Assembly: GCA_030619425.1 (NCBI GenBank)
Contig: JAUXBJ010000108.1
Location: 1 to 6,691 of the forward strand
DNA length: 6,691 nucleotides
Origin: a bacterium
Lineage (GTDB): Bacteria; Zixibacteria; MSB-5A5; GN15; FEB-12
Reading direction: 5' to 3'
Shown: positions 6,001 to 6,691 of the stretch, in pieces
Layout of the letters: each line of letters starts with the position of its first letter
Numbering within the stretch: position 1 is the stretch's first letter
The notes under the pieces: model-generated
Database searches by the model: none
What the model was told of the DNA's origin: nothing
Seen by the model: only the letters and a program-made list of their open reading frames with translations
Position numbers and translations under genes: made by a program

Positions 6001-6476
6001 CCGGACGGGGGGTAATAGGACGAATCCAGGCAGATGGTTTTACCGGAATGGACAGGGCTAATTGGACCGATGGTGATCGTAAAAGCGACATCATCGAATC
6101 CTGCCGGCAGTCCCGTAGAGAAAAACCGAAGAGCACCAATCCCAACCGTATCGGCGCCCTGTCCGTTGGCGCTGAACTTGGGCAAGAATACTCCGCCGTC
6201 GAATTGGGTCATACCCAGGGTTCCGGTGGTATCAAGATGAGTGGCCGACCAGGTCGCCCCGTCGGGCGAATAGACTCTAAAACCGTTTGCTAAGCCATCA
6301 AAGCTAATGTCGCTTGGATTGGACAGTCTCAGATGGAATACCACGGCAGATCCGGTCCCTATGGAAGAACCGCCGACCAAGCCGTCGACGTGATCGACGC
6401 TGATCGACTGACCGTGAGCTTGTCCGATCAGCAACATCGTCAGAGCGGTTGCGATCAGTAATACAGTGAGTTTCAT
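3096..6476 (-). CDS. Large modular T9SS cargo protein: duplicated beta-sandwich/BACON-like units, GW-LV modules, C-terminal sorting domain
   Basis: Seen: 1126 residues, ATG at 6476, with GGAGGA four bases upstream. Residues 1-22 are a signal peptide (M-K-L, hydrophobic core, AHG/Q cut). In order: module A1 at 27-183 (starts DHVDGLVG, ends AWDGPHCYSI); a BACON-like domain at 191-287 (SPQTLSFVAPEGG...PWLSVAP..G..PDSL...NSPV); A2 at 295-453; BACON-like at 458-555; a GFDP..D...PAPP module at about 560-705; two GW-(S/N)-LV...GYW modules at about 712-770 and 793-860; a second GFDP module at about 903-1020; and a T9SS type A sorting domain at 1035-1126 (YPNPFNPST, NILGQEV, SSGVYFYRL, KMMLIK). Known: such domains direct cargo through the outer membrane by T9SS and are usually cleaved on attachment. 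No catalytic motif is visible, so I infer a surface structural or binding protein. Function unknown. Confidence 0.9.
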   Translation of the reverse strand: MKLTVLLIATALTMLLIGQAHGQSISVDHVDGLVGGSSIGTGSAVVFHLRLSNPSDISFDGLANGFRVYSPDGATWSATHLDTTGTLGMTQFDGGVFLPKFSANGQGADTVGIGALRFFSTGLPAGFDDVAFTITIGPISPVHSGKTICLDSSYYPPSGVWKWAASGGIDAFPAWDGPHCYSISGPQTGDSLFVSPQTLSFVAPEGGPNPPLQVLHLLSNADPMTYSVVLDSIPWLSVAPTGGSTPDSLLVMADISFLSAGTYFSEMMIAAPQADNSPVIVAVELRVLPGGPAVTLDHIDGLVGYGEILTNEEITFHLRFTGDENRYTGLVNGFKVHSPTGAQWTTTTMDTTGTLGMADFDLGVFFSQFSVGGMGADTVGFGAVVMMADGMPPGFDDVVLTIEIGPVDSAFAGGLLCLDSTWFPPSGDWMWYAGNLHTTVIPAWDGPHCFTIINRSPSELVVTPDQLNFMAIDGEPDPPAQVLWVGSTGYVSDDFTVSADVPWISYAPSSSHTPDSVVVMAHVDQMAIGQHTGYLTIESPTVQNSPVVVPVNLTIEPGLTHRPFDITIHAFTGTGLEDWTAHFGVNGDATDGFDPLLDQFKAPAPPGDYVRVFFPHPEWGQFSDEFATDIRYLLQQECKEWHMVVETNHATTVNLRCDFVTGASGYTISLFSELGTLLSEDFKSFGYDFVTSGGETHFTIRVCDYPIVYKRYLSGWSLVSSPLLLRDGSPEAVFGDDASFFQLYGWDDGYYAPDEVIGRGPGYWLLLPQATTVDYEGAPLQPYDSIVCVDLIGGWNLVGCPFDHPVDPFVAMIDSAGYQLPFWDAAAAGWISPVFYAWSGTFYFVTPELQPGYGYWFAALADGLQLCLTDVPPMATVAHDGSSQPPLSLAAVNNQATLVSLSCGDAEITIGLAKDAVAGFDPKYDLPAPPESPTGVQETLVLLADLDQGFGRYRQEVRGLEQEVNWTLAVVGTGGRAVDLGGLTELSSLGYQLEIIGHDNGYQQTVGADISLRLPDGSYRLVARQVGEQSELIPNHYYLAANYPNPFNPSTSIAFGLPSPTRVRLSIYNILGQEVASLVDDLLPAGRHELVWNGHDGQDRPVSSGVYFYRLQTDQFNQTRKMMLIK
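3099..3374 (-). other. T9SS type A (Por secretion) C-terminal sorting domain
   Basis: Residues 1035-1126 of the large protein. Key landmarks are YPNPFNPST, the FlgD-Ig-like core (RLSIYNILGQEV, LPAGRHELVWNG), GVYFYRL and the basic tail RKMMLIK. This pattern is well known from T9SS cargo in Bacteroidetes and related FCB phyla. It implies that the organism carries the PorU/PorV/Sov-type machinery elsewhere. Confidence 0.92.
4812..5594 (-). repeat. Second copy of the [DHVDGL sandwich + BACON-like] unit
   Basis: Residues 295-555 of the large protein, matching the first copy block for block. It differs mainly in the acidic loop after FHLRF (TGDENRYTG), which replaces SNPSDISFDG of copy one. The two copies are separated by a linker of only about five residues (GGPAV region), so the whole two-domain unit was duplicated in tandem. 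Confidence 0.85.
5610..6398 (-). repeat. First copy of the [DHVDGL sandwich + BACON-like] unit
   Basis: Residues 27-289 of the large protein. It is co-linear with residues 295-555. Shared blocks are DH-(V/I)-DGLVG, GL-(A/V)-NGF-(R/K)-V, LDTTGTLGM or MDTTGTLGM, GADTVG-(I/F)-GA, (P)-x-GFDDV, CLDS...PPSG-x-W-x-W, and AWDGPHC. The BACON-like part shares PW-(L/I)-S-x-AP and NSPV. The unit looks like an old internal gene duplication; DNA identity is clearly reduced. Confidence 0.85.
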
Positions 6477-6480
6477 TTCG

Positions 6481-6486
6481 TCCTCC
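6481..6486 (-). promoter_or_regulatory. Ribosome binding site of the large gene
   Basis: The minus strand reads GGAGGA, then CGAA, then ATG. This is a near-perfect Shine-Dalgarno site and supports the start at 6476. Confidence 0.8.
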
Positions 6487-6567
6487 TGTCTTAGTGTGCT
6501 TGACTCTTATTCACTCTGCATATTTCATGTCGCACCATTTGTGCCTCTTGGCCTTGCCGTTTCCATA

Positions 6568-6607
6568 CCGGCCACCCATCTCTCAGGAAGACAGTGGGGG
6601 ATGCCGG
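6568..6607. repeat. Imperfect inverted repeat upstream of the large gene
   Basis: CCGGC (6568-6572) pairs with GCCGG (6603-6607). A two-base mismatch follows, then CCC/GGG continues the stem. The loop is long. It could be the remains of a terminator of a gene to the right, or chance in GC-rich DNA. Confidence 0.3.
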
Positions 6608-6691
6608 CCATCGAATTACGGATCATACGTTCCGATAAGTCTACCGGCAGGTTCAAGGTCGGTATCGCCAACTAACGCGAGTTGTCAGCAA

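Larger units (their letters stand above)
6477..6691. other. Upstream region of the large gene, no gene seen
   Basis: All three minus-strand frames are broken by stops near the right edge, and no plus-strand frame has recognisable protein content. I see no promoter as good as those of the other two genes. The best -10-like word is TATGAT on the minus strand near 6620-6630, with no matching -35 at proper distance. The gene may be read from a promoter beyond the window. A loose inverted repeat (6568-6607) is the only structure. Confidence 0.5.

Noticed and set aside
6466..6675. 69-codon plus-strand frame at the right edge
   Set aside because: It overlaps the start and ribosome binding site of the large gene on the other strand, and its translation shows no recognisable features.

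Overview
The window holds three genes, all on the minus strand and all coding for large exported proteins. It looks like a bacterium of the FCB superphylum, most likely an uncultured lineage such as Zixibacteria, Latescibacteria or Marinimicrobia. The grounds are a Por/type IX secretion (T9SS) type A C-terminal sorting domain (YPNPFNPST), a dockerin ending of the Zixibacteria-like style (G-N-x-D...DISDL..L.D), and a DUF7948-plus-SBBP beta-propeller protein. Coding DNA is moderately GC-rich, and the promoter-like sites are AT-rich and of sigma-70 type. The phylum assignment is inference from protein style.

Layout in transcription order (right to left): 6477-6691 is a leader with a clear ribosome binding site but no convincing promoter or gene. 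6476-3096 encodes a 1126-residue T9SS cargo protein built from a duplicated [beta-sandwich + BACON-like] unit, a second duplicated module type, two GW-N/S-LV...GYW modules and the sorting domain. 3095-2690 is a 406-base gap holding a 12-bp-stem hairpin just after the stop codon, two tandem 36-bp repeats, and a near-consensus promoter with a leader of roughly 135 bases. 2689-1751 encodes a 312-residue lipid-free secreted protein with a cohesin-like region and a C-terminal dockerin. 1750-1547 is a 204-base gap with a second near-consensus promoter. 1546 to base 1 is the N-terminal 515 codons of an SBBP beta-propeller protein that starts at TTG and runs off the left edge.

Two of the three genes have their own TTGACA-17-TAT(T/C)(A/T)T promoter, so this is a cluster of separately transcribed surface-protein genes rather than a tight operon. 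All three proteins are probably displayed or released at the cell surface. A dockerin protein beside a protein with duplicated beta-sandwich modules raises the possibility that they bind each other, but nothing in the sequence proves it. The least explained DNA is the gap at 2880-3095, with its tandem repeat, hairpin and duplicated flanks.
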